This document shows, one piece after another, positions 1 to 6,652 of a stretch of 64,000 nucleotides of DNA. Made by a program: the position numbers and the translations under genes. The notes beneath the pieces are model-generated. The model worked only from the letters and a program-made list of their open reading frames with translations. It was not told the DNA's origin and made no database searches. The number at the start of each line of letters is the position of its first letter. The first letter of the stretch is position 1. Source of the stretch: Actinoplanes siamensis (GTDB lineage Bacteria > Actinomycetota > Actinomycetes > Mycobacteriales > Micromonosporaceae). The stretch lies in assembly GCF_016862395.1 (NCBI RefSeq), contig NZ_BOMW01000012.1, forward strand, positions 62,001 to 126,000, given 5' to 3'.

Positions 1-149
1 GGCAGCGCCCGCAGCAGACGCTCGGTGAACCCGGTGACGTCACAGGTCTCCCGGCCGGTCAGCTCCTCCAGACGGAGCCGGGCCACCACCGCCGGCCGGG
101 ACAGATACACGTTGGGGCCGCGCAGACGGCGCAGGCTCTCGATCTTCAT
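1..149 (-). CDS. cphA: Cyanophycin synthetase, N-terminal fragment (runs off the left edge)
   Basis: Only the first 49 codons are inside the window. The translation begins MKIESLRRLRGPNVY, which matches the characteristic start of CphA, the ATP-dependent ligase that builds the arginine/aspartate polymer cyanophycin. A GGGGAG ribosome binding site lies about 6 nt before the ATG at 149. The start sits inside the upstream cyanophycinase reading frame, so the two genes overlap by about 110 nt in different frames and are probably translationally linked. Identification rests on the short N-terminus plus the cyanophycinase neighbour. The catalytic domains are not visible here. Confidence 0.85.
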   Translation of the reverse strand, partial: MKIESLRRLRGPNVYLSRPAVVARLRLEELTGRETCDVTGFTERLLRAL

Positions 150-927
150 GCGAGTGCTCCCCGATCCCCGGCCGGCGGCCGGTGAGGTGGAAGGTGTGGC
201 CCGCCGGCAGCACGTGCACCAGCGCCCCGGCCAGCGCGATCGGCCCCTCCGGCGGGACCTGGATGTCGGTGGCGGCGCCCGCGTCGACGATCGTCACGGC
301 GCCGCTGCCGAGCACCTCGAACCGGTCGCCGTCGATGAGGATCGCGGTGTCCTCGTCGATGCCCAGGCCGAGCTCGTGCGGATACAGGGCCACCGCGCTG
401 AGCAGCCGGTTCAGCCGCCCCCGCTGGGCGAAGTGCTGATCGATCAGCACCCCCGGAACAAATTCCAGACCAGGACCCGTGTGTACGCTCGCGGCCGTCA
501 CCCCGGGCCCGCCCCCACCGATGATCATGGTGGCCGACATCATCGCCGCCCCGGCGCTGGTTCCGCCGAGCACCACCGAGCCGGCGGCCACCAGTTCCTG
601 CAGCAGCGAGTCGGCTGCCGTCCCGCCCAGCACCGTGGTGATCCGCCGCTGGTCGCCACCGGTGAAGAAGATCCCTGTCGCGTCCCGCAGCACCGCCGCC
701 GTGCCGGGCTCGTTCGCGTCGGCCCGGCTGGCCAGGCGCAACGCGCACACCGAGGCGGCGCCCAGCTCGGTGAACGTGCCGACGTGGAACGCCTCAGCGG
801 CCTCGGGGGACTCAGTGGCGGCCGCGATCACCACGATCCGGGCGGACCGGCCCCCGGCCAGCTCGACGAACCGGACGAGCAGCTCCGGTCCGGCGGCGCC
901 GCCGATGATGAGTAGCCGGCCGTCCAC
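40..927 (-). CDS. cphB: Cyanophycinase (peptidase family S51)
   Basis: This 295-residue protein hydrolyses cyanophycin to beta-Asp-Arg dipeptides in the cytoplasm. The S51 signature is visible as LGGTSAGAAMM near residue 140, carrying the nucleophilic serine, preceded by FFTGGDQ and followed by GLGIDEDTAI. It starts at a GTG with a GAGGAGG ribosome binding site about 5 nt upstream. It precedes and overlaps the cphA start, a normal cphB-cphA pairing. The last roughly 40 residues after HLTGRRP are low-complexity and lie over the start of cphA, so the conserved domain ends before the overlap. Storage of nitrogen as cyanophycin is the likely role of the pair. Confidence 0.92.
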   Translation of the reverse strand: MDGRLLIIGGAAGPELLVRFVELAGGRSARIVVIAAATESPEAAEAFHVGTFTELGAASVCALRLASRADANEPGTAAVLRDATGIFFTGGDQRRITTVLGGTAADSLLQELVAAGSVVLGGTSAGAAMMSATMIIGGGGPGVTAASVHTGPGLEFVPGVLIDQHFAQRGRLNRLLSAVALYPHELGLGIDEDTAILIDGDRFEVLGSGAVTIVDAGAATDIQVPPEGPIALAGALVHVLPAGHTFHLTGRRPGIGEHSHEDREPAPSARPQRVSVPAGGGGPAPSGGADRPGDL

Positions 928-1120
928 CGTGCCTCCTCAGCAGCTCCCGCGTGGGCCACTGTCGAGGTTAATCGGAACAAAACCGCAACATTCGGCTAAT
1001 CGGAATGCTTGGCGGGCAGCGGATGGCGAATCTCCGGCGGGCCCTCGGCCAGCGCGATCGAGGGCCGGGCCGAAGTGCGCGACCAGCCGGCCGGCGAGAG
1101 CCGGGCCGGCCGAACGAAAT

Positions 1121-1618
1121 CTAGACGGGCCCGCCGCGCCGCCGCGCTCCCGGGCCCGGGCGGGGCAGGACGTCCCGGTGGCCGGCGACCTGGTGGCCGC
1201 CGGCACAGTGGATCTCGACGTGCAGCTCCTCGGCGCAGTCCCGGTGGACGAACTGGATCGGCGGCCCCTCCGGGTCGGCCAGGTACCTGTTGCCCCAGTC
1301 GCCCAGGGCGATCAGCACCGGGTAGAGGTCGAAGCCCTTCTCGGTCAGCCGGTACTCGTGGCGGACCCGGGCGCCCGGCTCCTGATACGGCTCGCGGCGC
1401 AGCACCCCGGCGCCGACCAGGGCGGACAGCCGGTTCGCCAGCACTTGGCGGGGGATCCGGGTGCGCACCCGCATGTCGTCGAAGCGGCGGATGCCGGTGA
1501 AGACCTCGCGCAGCACCACCATGGTCCACTTCTCGCCGAGGATCGCCATCGCCCGGGAGATGGTGCAGTTCGCCACGTCCCAGTCGAGGGCGCTCGGTCG
1601 TGTGACGGGTTCAACCAT
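1121..1618 (-). CDS. HxlR-family transcriptional regulator
   Basis: This 165-residue winged-helix protein has the HxlR core: CTISRAMAILGEKWTMVVLRE followed by FDDMRVRTRIPRQVLANRL and then YRLTEKGFDLYPVL. HxlR proteins are small DNA-binding regulators often controlling an adjacent gene. The conserved N-terminal cysteine is present at the start of the first helix. It is transcribed divergently from the thioesterase at 1758, with about 140 bp between them, so that gene is the obvious candidate target. The ATG has no clear ribosome binding site but lies 6 nt after a TAGGGT -10 hexamer, so the transcript is probably leaderless. The ligand is unknown. Confidence 0.9.
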   Translation of the reverse strand: MVEPVTRPSALDWDVANCTISRAMAILGEKWTMVVLREVFTGIRRFDDMRVRTRIPRQVLANRLSALVGAGVLRREPYQEPGARVRHEYRLTEKGFDLYPVLIALGDWGNRYLADPEGPPIQFVHRDCAEELHVEIHCAGGHQVAGHRDVLPRPGPGARRRGGPV

Positions 1619-1624
1619 CGGACC

Positions 1625-1630
1625 ACCCTA
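1625..1630 (-). promoter_or_regulatory. -10 hexamer TAGGGT, leaderless start of the HxlR gene
   Basis: On the minus strand TAGGGT is followed by GGTCCG and then the ATG at 1618, a 6-nt spacing that places the transcription start at or very near the start codon. I see no good -35 element. The assignment is inferred from the pattern shared with other genes in this window. Confidence 0.5.
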
Positions 1631-1722
1631 GGTCTCGTGCCCCCGTGACGCCTTCCCAGCACCGCGCGGGCCGGTTCAGCCGGCCTGTGACGCCGCCGAC
1701 CACGCCGCCAGGCTAAGTCTCG

Positions 1723-1751
1723 TTGACAGACGCAGCAAGCGGTGCCAGCCT
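1723..1751 (+). promoter_or_regulatory. Probable promoter of the thioesterase gene
   Basis: A perfect TTGACA -35 at 1723-1728 is followed by a 17-bp spacer and CAGCCT at 1746-1751, then 6 nt to the ATG at 1758. The -10 is weak, but the spacing to the start codon agrees with a leaderless transcript and no ribosome binding site is present. Confidence 0.5.
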
Positions 1752-1757
1752 GCATCC

Positions 1758-2267
1758 ATGACGCAGACTCAGACCGAGCGGACCCGCACCTTCTCCTGGA
1801 CCGACCCCAGGGAGCACGTCAACTCGCTGGCCTCCCGCACCGGCCTGGAGTTCCTGCGCGCGATGGCGTCCGGCGACATCCCGCCGCCCCCCATCGTCCA
1901 GCTGATCGACGGCAACGAGCTGCGGGTCCAGGAGGGCAGCGTCACCATCACCATGGACCCCCAGGAGTTCCACTACAACCCGATCGGCACCGTGCACGGC
2001 GGAATCCTGTCCACCCTGCTGGACACGGCGGCCGCCTGCTCGGTGCAGAGCACGCTGCCGGCCGGCGTCGGCTACACCAGCATGGACCTGAACGTGAAGT
2101 TCCTCCGCCCGGTCACTGTCGCCTCCGGCCGCCTCACCTGCACCGGCACGGTCCTGCAGCGGGGCCGCCGGACGGCCCTGGCCGAAGCCCGGCTCACCGA
2201 CGGGACGAACCGCCTGATCGCCCACGCCACCTCGACCTGCCTGCTGTTCGACCTCCCCACCCCGTAA
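1758..2267 (+). CDS. PaaI-family hotdog-fold thioesterase
   Basis: This 169-residue protein has the PaaI/HGG thioesterase signature IGTVHGGILSTLLDTAAA around residue 80, where the HGG turn and the following aspartate form the acyl-CoA active site. Downstream strands NVKFLRPV and GRRTALAEARLTD fit the hotdog fold. The family hydrolyses acyl- or aryl-CoA thioesters, and the substrate here cannot be read from sequence. It is divergent from the HxlR regulator. The start is the ATG downstream of a TTGACA-type promoter. It converges with hisS across about 120 bp. Confidence 0.9.
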   Translation: MTQTQTERTRTFSWTDPREHVNSLASRTGLEFLRAMASGDIPPPPIVQLIDGNELRVQEGSVTITMDPQEFHYNPIGTVHGGILSTLLDTAAACSVQSTLPAGVGYTSMDLNVKFLRPVTVASGRLTCTGTVLQRGRRTALAEARLTDGTNRLIAHATSTCLLFDLPTP

Positions 2268-2390
2268 CCCACCGCCCCGGACACACCCCCACGCCCGGCC
2301 GCCGATCCCGGCCGGGCATCGCAGGCGCGTCAACAGGCCCGCACGGGTGTGAACGCCTCGGCGCCGACGGGGAGCGCCGGGGGCGCACCG

Positions 2391-3707
2391 TCAGAGGTTG
2401 GTGATGGTGGGGTGCAAGTCGGCGGCGGGTGGGGTCCAGCTGGCGGCGTCCGCCTCGACCTGCTCGCCGGAGCGGATGTCCTTCACCGTGTCCGGCGAGC
2501 CGGGGAACCAGACGTAGGGAATCCCCCGCCGATCGGCGAACTGGATCTGCTTGCCGAACTTGGCAGCCGTCGGCGCCACCTCGGTCGGAATCCCCCGCTT
2601 GCGCAGCGCCGCCGCGATCCGGTGACACGCCGCCCGCTGGTCCTCGCTGGGCAGCGCGACCACCACGCAAGTCGGCACCGAGCGGGACACGCCGAGCGCG
2701 TTCTGCCCGAAGAGCAGCCCGAGCATCCGGGAGACGCCGATCGAGATGCCGACGCCCGGGAAGCGGGTGTTCCCGACGGAGGCGAGCGTCTCGTAGCGGC
2801 CGCCCGAGGAGATCGAGCCGAACCGCTCGTACCCCCGCAACTGGGTCTCATAGACCGTGCCGGTGTAGTAATCCAAGCCCCGGGCGATCTTGAGCTCGGC
2901 CCGGACCAGGCCCGACGCGTGCTCGTCCGCCGTCTCCACCACCTGCAGCAGCTCGGCGAGACCCTCGTCGAGCAGCGGATCGTCGACCCCGAGCGAGCGC
3001 ACCCGGTCCACGAACGAACCGTCGGAGGCCGAGATCTCCGCCAATTTCAGGCATGCCGCCGCTTGCGCGTCAGACGCCCCCGCGGTCTCCGCCAGCAGCG
3101 CGGCCACCTTCTCCGGACCGATCTTGTCCAGCTTGTCGACGGTGCGCAGCACCTGCGCGGTGTCCGGCAGGCCCAGGCCCCGGTAGAAGCCCTCGCACAC
3201 CTTCCGGTTGTTCACCAGGATCACCGCGGGCGGGATCGGCAGCGACCGGAAGACGTCGCCGATGACCAGCGGCATCTCGGTGTCGAAGTGGAACGGCAGG
3301 GTGTCCCGGTTGACCACGTCGATGTCGGCCTGCAGGAACTCGCGATAGCGGCCCTCCTGCGGCCGCTCCCCGCGCCACACCTTCTGGATCTGGTAGCGCC
3401 GGAACGGGAAGACCAGCTTGCCGTGATTTTCCACGACGAATCGAGCGAACGGCACCGTCAGGTCGAAGTGCAGCCCGAGCTGGTCGTCGGTGGCCGGCGC
3501 GGACGACGACTCCTCCTGAAGCCGGCGCAGGAGGTACACCTCTTTCGACGTCTCACCCTTGGCGAGCAGCGTCTCCAGCGGCTCGACCGCCCGGGTTTCG
3601 AGCGGCGCGAACCCGTACGACTCGAAGGTGGACCGGATCTTGTCCAGTACGAACTGCTCGACCATGCGCTGCGGCGGCAGCCACTCAGGGAACCCCGAGA
3701 TCGGCAC
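2391..3707 (-). CDS. hisS: Histidyl-tRNA synthetase
   Basis: This 438-residue class II aminoacyl-tRNA synthetase charges tRNA-His. Motif 2 appears as WRGERPQEGRYREFLQADID, the histidine-binding signature as GLDYYTGTVYE, and motif 3 as GVGISIGVSRML. The C-terminal anticodon-binding domain follows with VVVALPSEDQRAACH. Length is normal for the family. It lies 10 bp after the metallo-hydrolase stop on the same strand, forming a two-gene operon that also occurs in mycobacteria. Confidence 0.97.
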   Translation of the reverse strand: MPISGFPEWLPPQRMVEQFVLDKIRSTFESYGFAPLETRAVEPLETLLAKGETSKEVYLLRRLQEESSSAPATDDQLGLHFDLTVPFARFVVENHGKLVFPFRRYQIQKVWRGERPQEGRYREFLQADIDVVNRDTLPFHFDTEMPLVIGDVFRSLPIPPAVILVNNRKVCEGFYRGLGLPDTAQVLRTVDKLDKIGPEKVAALLAETAGASDAQAAACLKLAEISASDGSFVDRVRSLGVDDPLLDEGLAELLQVVETADEHASGLVRAELKIARGLDYYTGTVYETQLRGYERFGSISSGGRYETLASVGNTRFPGVGISIGVSRMLGLLFGQNALGVSRSVPTCVVVALPSEDQRAACHRIAAALRKRGIPTEVAPTAAKFGKQIQFADRRGIPYVWFPGSPDTVKDIRSGEQVEADAASWTPPAADLHPTITNL

Positions 3708-3717
3708 AGATTTTCTC

Positions 3718-4416
3718 CTAGAGGAAGCGGCCGGGCGCCGCGATCAGCTCCCGCAGGTACGGGTTCGACGCGCGCTCACGGCCGATGGTGGTGGCCGGAC
3801 CGTGGCCGGGCAGCACGACGGTGTCGTCGGGCAGCGGCAGGATCTTGTCCCGCAGGCTGGCCATCATCGTCGGGGTGCTGCCACCCGGCAGGTCGGTGCG
3901 CCCGATCGAGCCCGCGAAGAGCACGTCTCCGGAGAGACAGATCTCCTCCGCGTCCCAGGAGGAGTTCTCGCCCGGCAGGCGGAACAGCACCGACCCGCCG
4001 GTATGGCCTGGCGCGTGGTCGACGGTGATCTCCAGGCCGACGAGAGAGAGAACCGCACCATCCGACAATTCCGACACATCCGACGGCTCGGAGTACTGCA
4101 TCCGGCCGCCGAACAGCGAGTTCAGGTCGGCGCTCAACCCCTTCGAGGGGTCGGCGAGCATCTCGCGGTCGTCGGGGTGCACGTAAGCCGTGATGCCGCG
4201 CGCCCCGCAGACCGGCGCGACCGAGAACGTGTGATCCAGATGACCGTGGGTGAGCAGCACCGCGGCCGGCGACAGCCGGTGCCGCGCGAGCACCTCGTCG
4301 AGCTGGTCGAGCACACCGATGCCGGGGTCGACGATCAGGCACTGCTCGCCCGGACCGGCGGCCACCACGTAACAGTTGGTGCCGAAGGCCTGTGCCGGAA
4401 AGCTGGCGACGAGCAC
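3718..4416 (-). CDS. MBL-fold metallo-hydrolase (glyoxalase II-like)
   Basis: This 232-residue beta-lactamase-fold hydrolase carries the metal-binding motif LLTHGHLDHTFS, a later APGHTGG histidine, the CLSGDVLF aspartate and the final LPGHGP histidine. Together these make the usual binuclear zinc/iron site. It is cytoplasmic, with no signal peptide. Position immediately upstream of hisS matches the conserved actinobacterial order. The start is a GTG at 4416 with a purine-rich GAGGGGG stretch upstream. Glyoxalase II or a related thioester hydrolase is the usual annotation. The true substrate is unproven. Confidence 0.9.
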   Translation of the reverse strand: MLVASFPAQAFGTNCYVVAAGPGEQCLIVDPGIGVLDQLDEVLARHRLSPAAVLLTHGHLDHTFSVAPVCGARGITAYVHPDDREMLADPSKGLSADLNSLFGGRMQYSEPSDVSELSDGAVLSLVGLEITVDHAPGHTGGSVLFRLPGENSSWDAEEICLSGDVLFAGSIGRTDLPGGSTPTMMASLRDKILPLPDDTVVLPGHGPATTIGRERASNPYLRELIAAPGRFL

Positions 4417-4578
4417 GAGCCGGGTCCCCCTCGAAGAAAACTCTCACAGCAAAACGGGTGCGAATCGTAACGAGCCTAGCTGGGCGGCCGCACACCACTT
4501 TCTCAGGAGGTACCCGTACACTCTTGCGGGCGTGTGGCGTGCCGCACCCCTTGACATGCACAGGGAAGGACAGCGTTA

Positions 4579-5442
4579 GTGGCTCCCAGCAAGGACCGGC
4601 AGCGCAAGCTCGCGCGCGCGAAATTCGATCGCCAGATGGCTCGCCGCGCTGTCCGCGAGCGCAGGCGCCGCCGTGTCCTGGCCGGCGCCGGCATCGCCCT
4701 GGCCGTGATCGTGGTCGCGGTCGGCGGCGCCTGGATCGGCGGCGCGTTCGACCCGACGGAGAAGACCTCCACCGAGGCCGCCGACGTCTGCCTGTGGTCG
4801 CCGCTGGACGTGGCGAACAACGCCGACCTGAAGGACGTGGGCACGCCGCCCACCAAGAACCTTCCGGAGACCGGCACCGAGACGATGAGCATCACCACCA
4901 ACCAGGGCGCGCCGATCACCGCGAGCCTGGACGTGGCGAGCGCCCCCTGCGCCGCCGCCAGCTTCTCCTACCTCGCCGGCAAGCGGTTCTTCGACAACAC
5001 CGACTGCCACGAGATCCTCGACATCGGCGCGGTGCGCTGCGGTGACCCGAGCGGCACCGGCCAGGGCGGCCCGACGTACGCCTACTACGACGAGAACACC
5101 CCGGTGCAGCCGGAGCCGTCGGCGAGCGCGTCCCCCGGGGCGAAGAACCCCGTTCTCTACCCCAAGGGCACCGTGACCACGATCGGCAACCCGGCCGGCA
5201 GCAACGGCAGCCAGTTCCTGCTCTTCTTCAAGGACTACGCGCCGGCCGCCGGCGACACGCAGTACTCGATCGTGGGCAAGGTGACCGGCGGGCTGGACAC
5301 GCTGGCGAGGATCGGCAAGATTCCCACGGTGACCGGCGACGCGGGTGACAAGGTCAAGCCGAAGGAGAAGATCACCATCAAGAGCCTGACCGTCGCCGCG
5401 GACAGTGCCGCGGCAGCACCCTCGGCGAGCGCGCAGTCGTGA
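4579..5442 (+). CDS. Membrane-anchored cyclophilin-like protein, first paralogue (catalytic Arg replaced)
   Basis: This 287-residue protein has a basic N-terminus containing KDRQRKLARAKFDRQMARR, one transmembrane helix near residues 33-52, then a cyclophilin-type domain outside the membrane. The fold is recognisable from GTETMSITTNQG, CGDPSGTGQGGP and NGSQFLLFF. The segment that normally reads CHR is CHEILD here, so the catalytic arginine of peptidyl-prolyl isomerases is a glutamate. It may be a weak enzyme or a binding protein. GTG start with a GGAAGGA ribosome binding site 8 nt upstream. Tandem duplicate of the next gene. Confidence 0.88.
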   Translation: MAPSKDRQRKLARAKFDRQMARRAVRERRRRRVLAGAGIALAVIVVAVGGAWIGGAFDPTEKTSTEAADVCLWSPLDVANNADLKDVGTPPTKNLPETGTETMSITTNQGAPITASLDVASAPCAAASFSYLAGKRFFDNTDCHEILDIGAVRCGDPSGTGQGGPTYAYYDENTPVQPEPSASASPGAKNPVLYPKGTVTTIGNPAGSNGSQFLLFFKDYAPAAGDTQYSIVGKVTGGLDTLARIGKIPTVTGDAGDKVKPKEKITIKSLTVAADSAAAAPSASAQS

Positions 5443-5474
5443 GTTCGGAAGAGACCAGCAGCAGGAGGAACGAC

Positions 5475-6305
5475 GTGTCGTCGATCAAGGACCGGCAGCG
5501 TGCGGCTGCGCGAGCACGGCTCGAGAAGGAGATGGCCGAGCGCGCCGCGGCGGCCCGGGGCCGGCGCCGCCGTCAGGCGATCATCGGCTCGGCCATCGCC
5601 GTGGTGGTGATCGCCGGCGCGGCCGTGTGGATCGTCAGCGCCCTGAAGAAGGACGACAAGAAGACGACAGCCGGCAGTACCACCCCGGCCGGCACCGTCT
5701 CCTGCACCTGGACCCCTGTCGGCGCGGGCGGCGGCGGCAAGGTCAAGGACGTCGGCACCCCGCCGACCACCGTGCCGAACACCGGCACCAGCCTGCTGAC
5801 CTTCGACACCAACCTGGGCCCGATCGAGGCGACCATCGACCTGAGCAAGGCGCCCTGCACCGGCGCCAGCTACAAGTACCTGGCGTCGAAGAAGTTCCTC
5901 GACAACACCAAGTGCCACCGCCTGGTCAACGAGGACAGCTTCAAGGTCCTGCAGTGCGGCGATCCGTTCGCCACCGGCAAGGGCTACCGCGACACCGACG
6001 GCACCGGCGGCCCGAGCTACACCATGGCCGAGGAGAACCTGCCGACCAACACCAACAACCCGTACCCCGCGGGCTCGATCGCGATGGCGAACACGGGCCA
6101 GCCCGGCTCCACCGGCAGCCAGTTCTTCATCTGCTCGGAGGACACCAACCTGCCGGCCAGCTACACGCTGCTCGGCACCATCACCAAGGGCCTGGACCTG
6201 GTGAAGACGGTGGTCAAGGCGGGTGACGACGGCGCGTTCGCGTCGCAGGCCGGCGGCGGCCACCCGAAGAAGGAGCTCGACATCAAGACCATGACGGTGT
6301 CCTGA
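5475..6305 (+). CDS. Membrane-anchored cyclophilin-type peptidyl-prolyl isomerase, second paralogue
   Basis: I place the start at the GTG at 5475 because AGGAGG lies 6 nt upstream and the resulting N-terminus (VSSIKDRQRAAARARLEKEM) aligns with the first paralogue. An upstream GTG at 5439, overlapping the previous stop, would add 12 residues. A single membrane helix follows at about residues 34-53, then a cyclophilin domain with CHRLVNEDSFKVLQCGDP, retaining the catalytic arginine, and GSTGSQFFICSED. It probably folds exported proteins near the membrane. It is cotranscribed with the first copy and followed by a strong terminator. Confidence 0.92.
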   Translation: MSSIKDRQRAAARARLEKEMAERAAAARGRRRRQAIIGSAIAVVVIAGAAVWIVSALKKDDKKTTAGSTTPAGTVSCTWTPVGAGGGGKVKDVGTPPTTVPNTGTSLLTFDTNLGPIEATIDLSKAPCTGASYKYLASKKFLDNTKCHRLVNEDSFKVLQCGDPFATGKGYRDTDGTGGPSYTMAEENLPTNTNNPYPAGSIAMANTGQPGSTGSQFFICSEDTNLPASYTLLGTITKGLDLVKTVVKAGDDGAFASQAGGGHPKKELDIKTMTVS

Positions 6306-6322
6306 CCGGAGACCATGCGAAA

Positions 6323-6350
6323 AGGGCGGCCCCCAGCGGGGTCGCCCTTT
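6323..6350 (+). terminator. Rho-independent terminator after the cyclophilin pair
   Basis: A 12-bp stem (6323-6334 with 6339-6350, one G-T pair) closes a CAGC loop and runs into a five-T tract. It lies 18 nt after the stop codon. The left flank has four A residues, so it could also work weakly on the other strand. Confidence 0.9.
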
Positions 6351-6370
6351 TTCATGCCGATTCGCCGGTA

Positions 6371-6550
6371 CGACCGATGCCCGCACCCGTGACGTCCCCG
6401 TCCCCCGGCGCCACCTCGGGCGACCGATGCCCGCACCCGCGACGTCCCCGTCCCCCGGCGCCACCTCGGGCGACCGATGCCCGCACCCGTGGCAGCCCAC
6501 CGCCGCGGACCGACAGGTGCCCAAGCCCGTGGCAGCCCACCGCCGCGGCG
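6371..6550. repeat. Tandem 50-bp and 40-bp repeats between the cyclophilin pair and rel
   Basis: Two near-identical 50-bp units start at 6371 and 6421 with one mismatch. A third copy begins at 6471 but switches after about 20 bp to a different unit, GTGGCAGCCCACCGCCGCGG, which itself recurs 40 bp later (6489 and 6529). No plausible gene covers the block. The period is too short and the copies too direct for CRISPR. Confidence 0.85.
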
Positions 6551-6580
6551 GGCCGGGCGGGGCAACGCTGCCGGCCGCAC

Positions 6581-6647
6581 GCCTCTCGGCTGGCTCCCCT
6601 GGTGGTCATCCGGCACGGATGGCCACCAGGGGAGCCAGCCGAGAGGC
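6581..6647. terminator. Very long perfect hairpin between convergent cyclophilin and rel genes
   Basis: The 25-bp arms 6581-6605 and 6623-6647 are exact inverted repeats. The pairing continues inward through 6606-6611/6617-6622 with one G-T pair, leaving a 5-nt loop. The total is a 31-bp stem. It ends 5 nt before the rel stop codon, so it would fold in transcripts from both strands. There is no T tract, so termination is inferred from position and strength. Confidence 0.75.
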
Positions 6648-6652
6648 AGCCG

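Noticed and set aside
4551-4579. TTGACA upstream of the first cyclophilin as a -35
   Set aside because: A 17-bp spacer would put the -10 on top of the GTG start codon, and the gene has a proper ribosome binding site needing a leader.
6371-6550. CRISPR array
   Set aside because: Units are adjacent direct repeats without unique spacers, and no cas genes are present.
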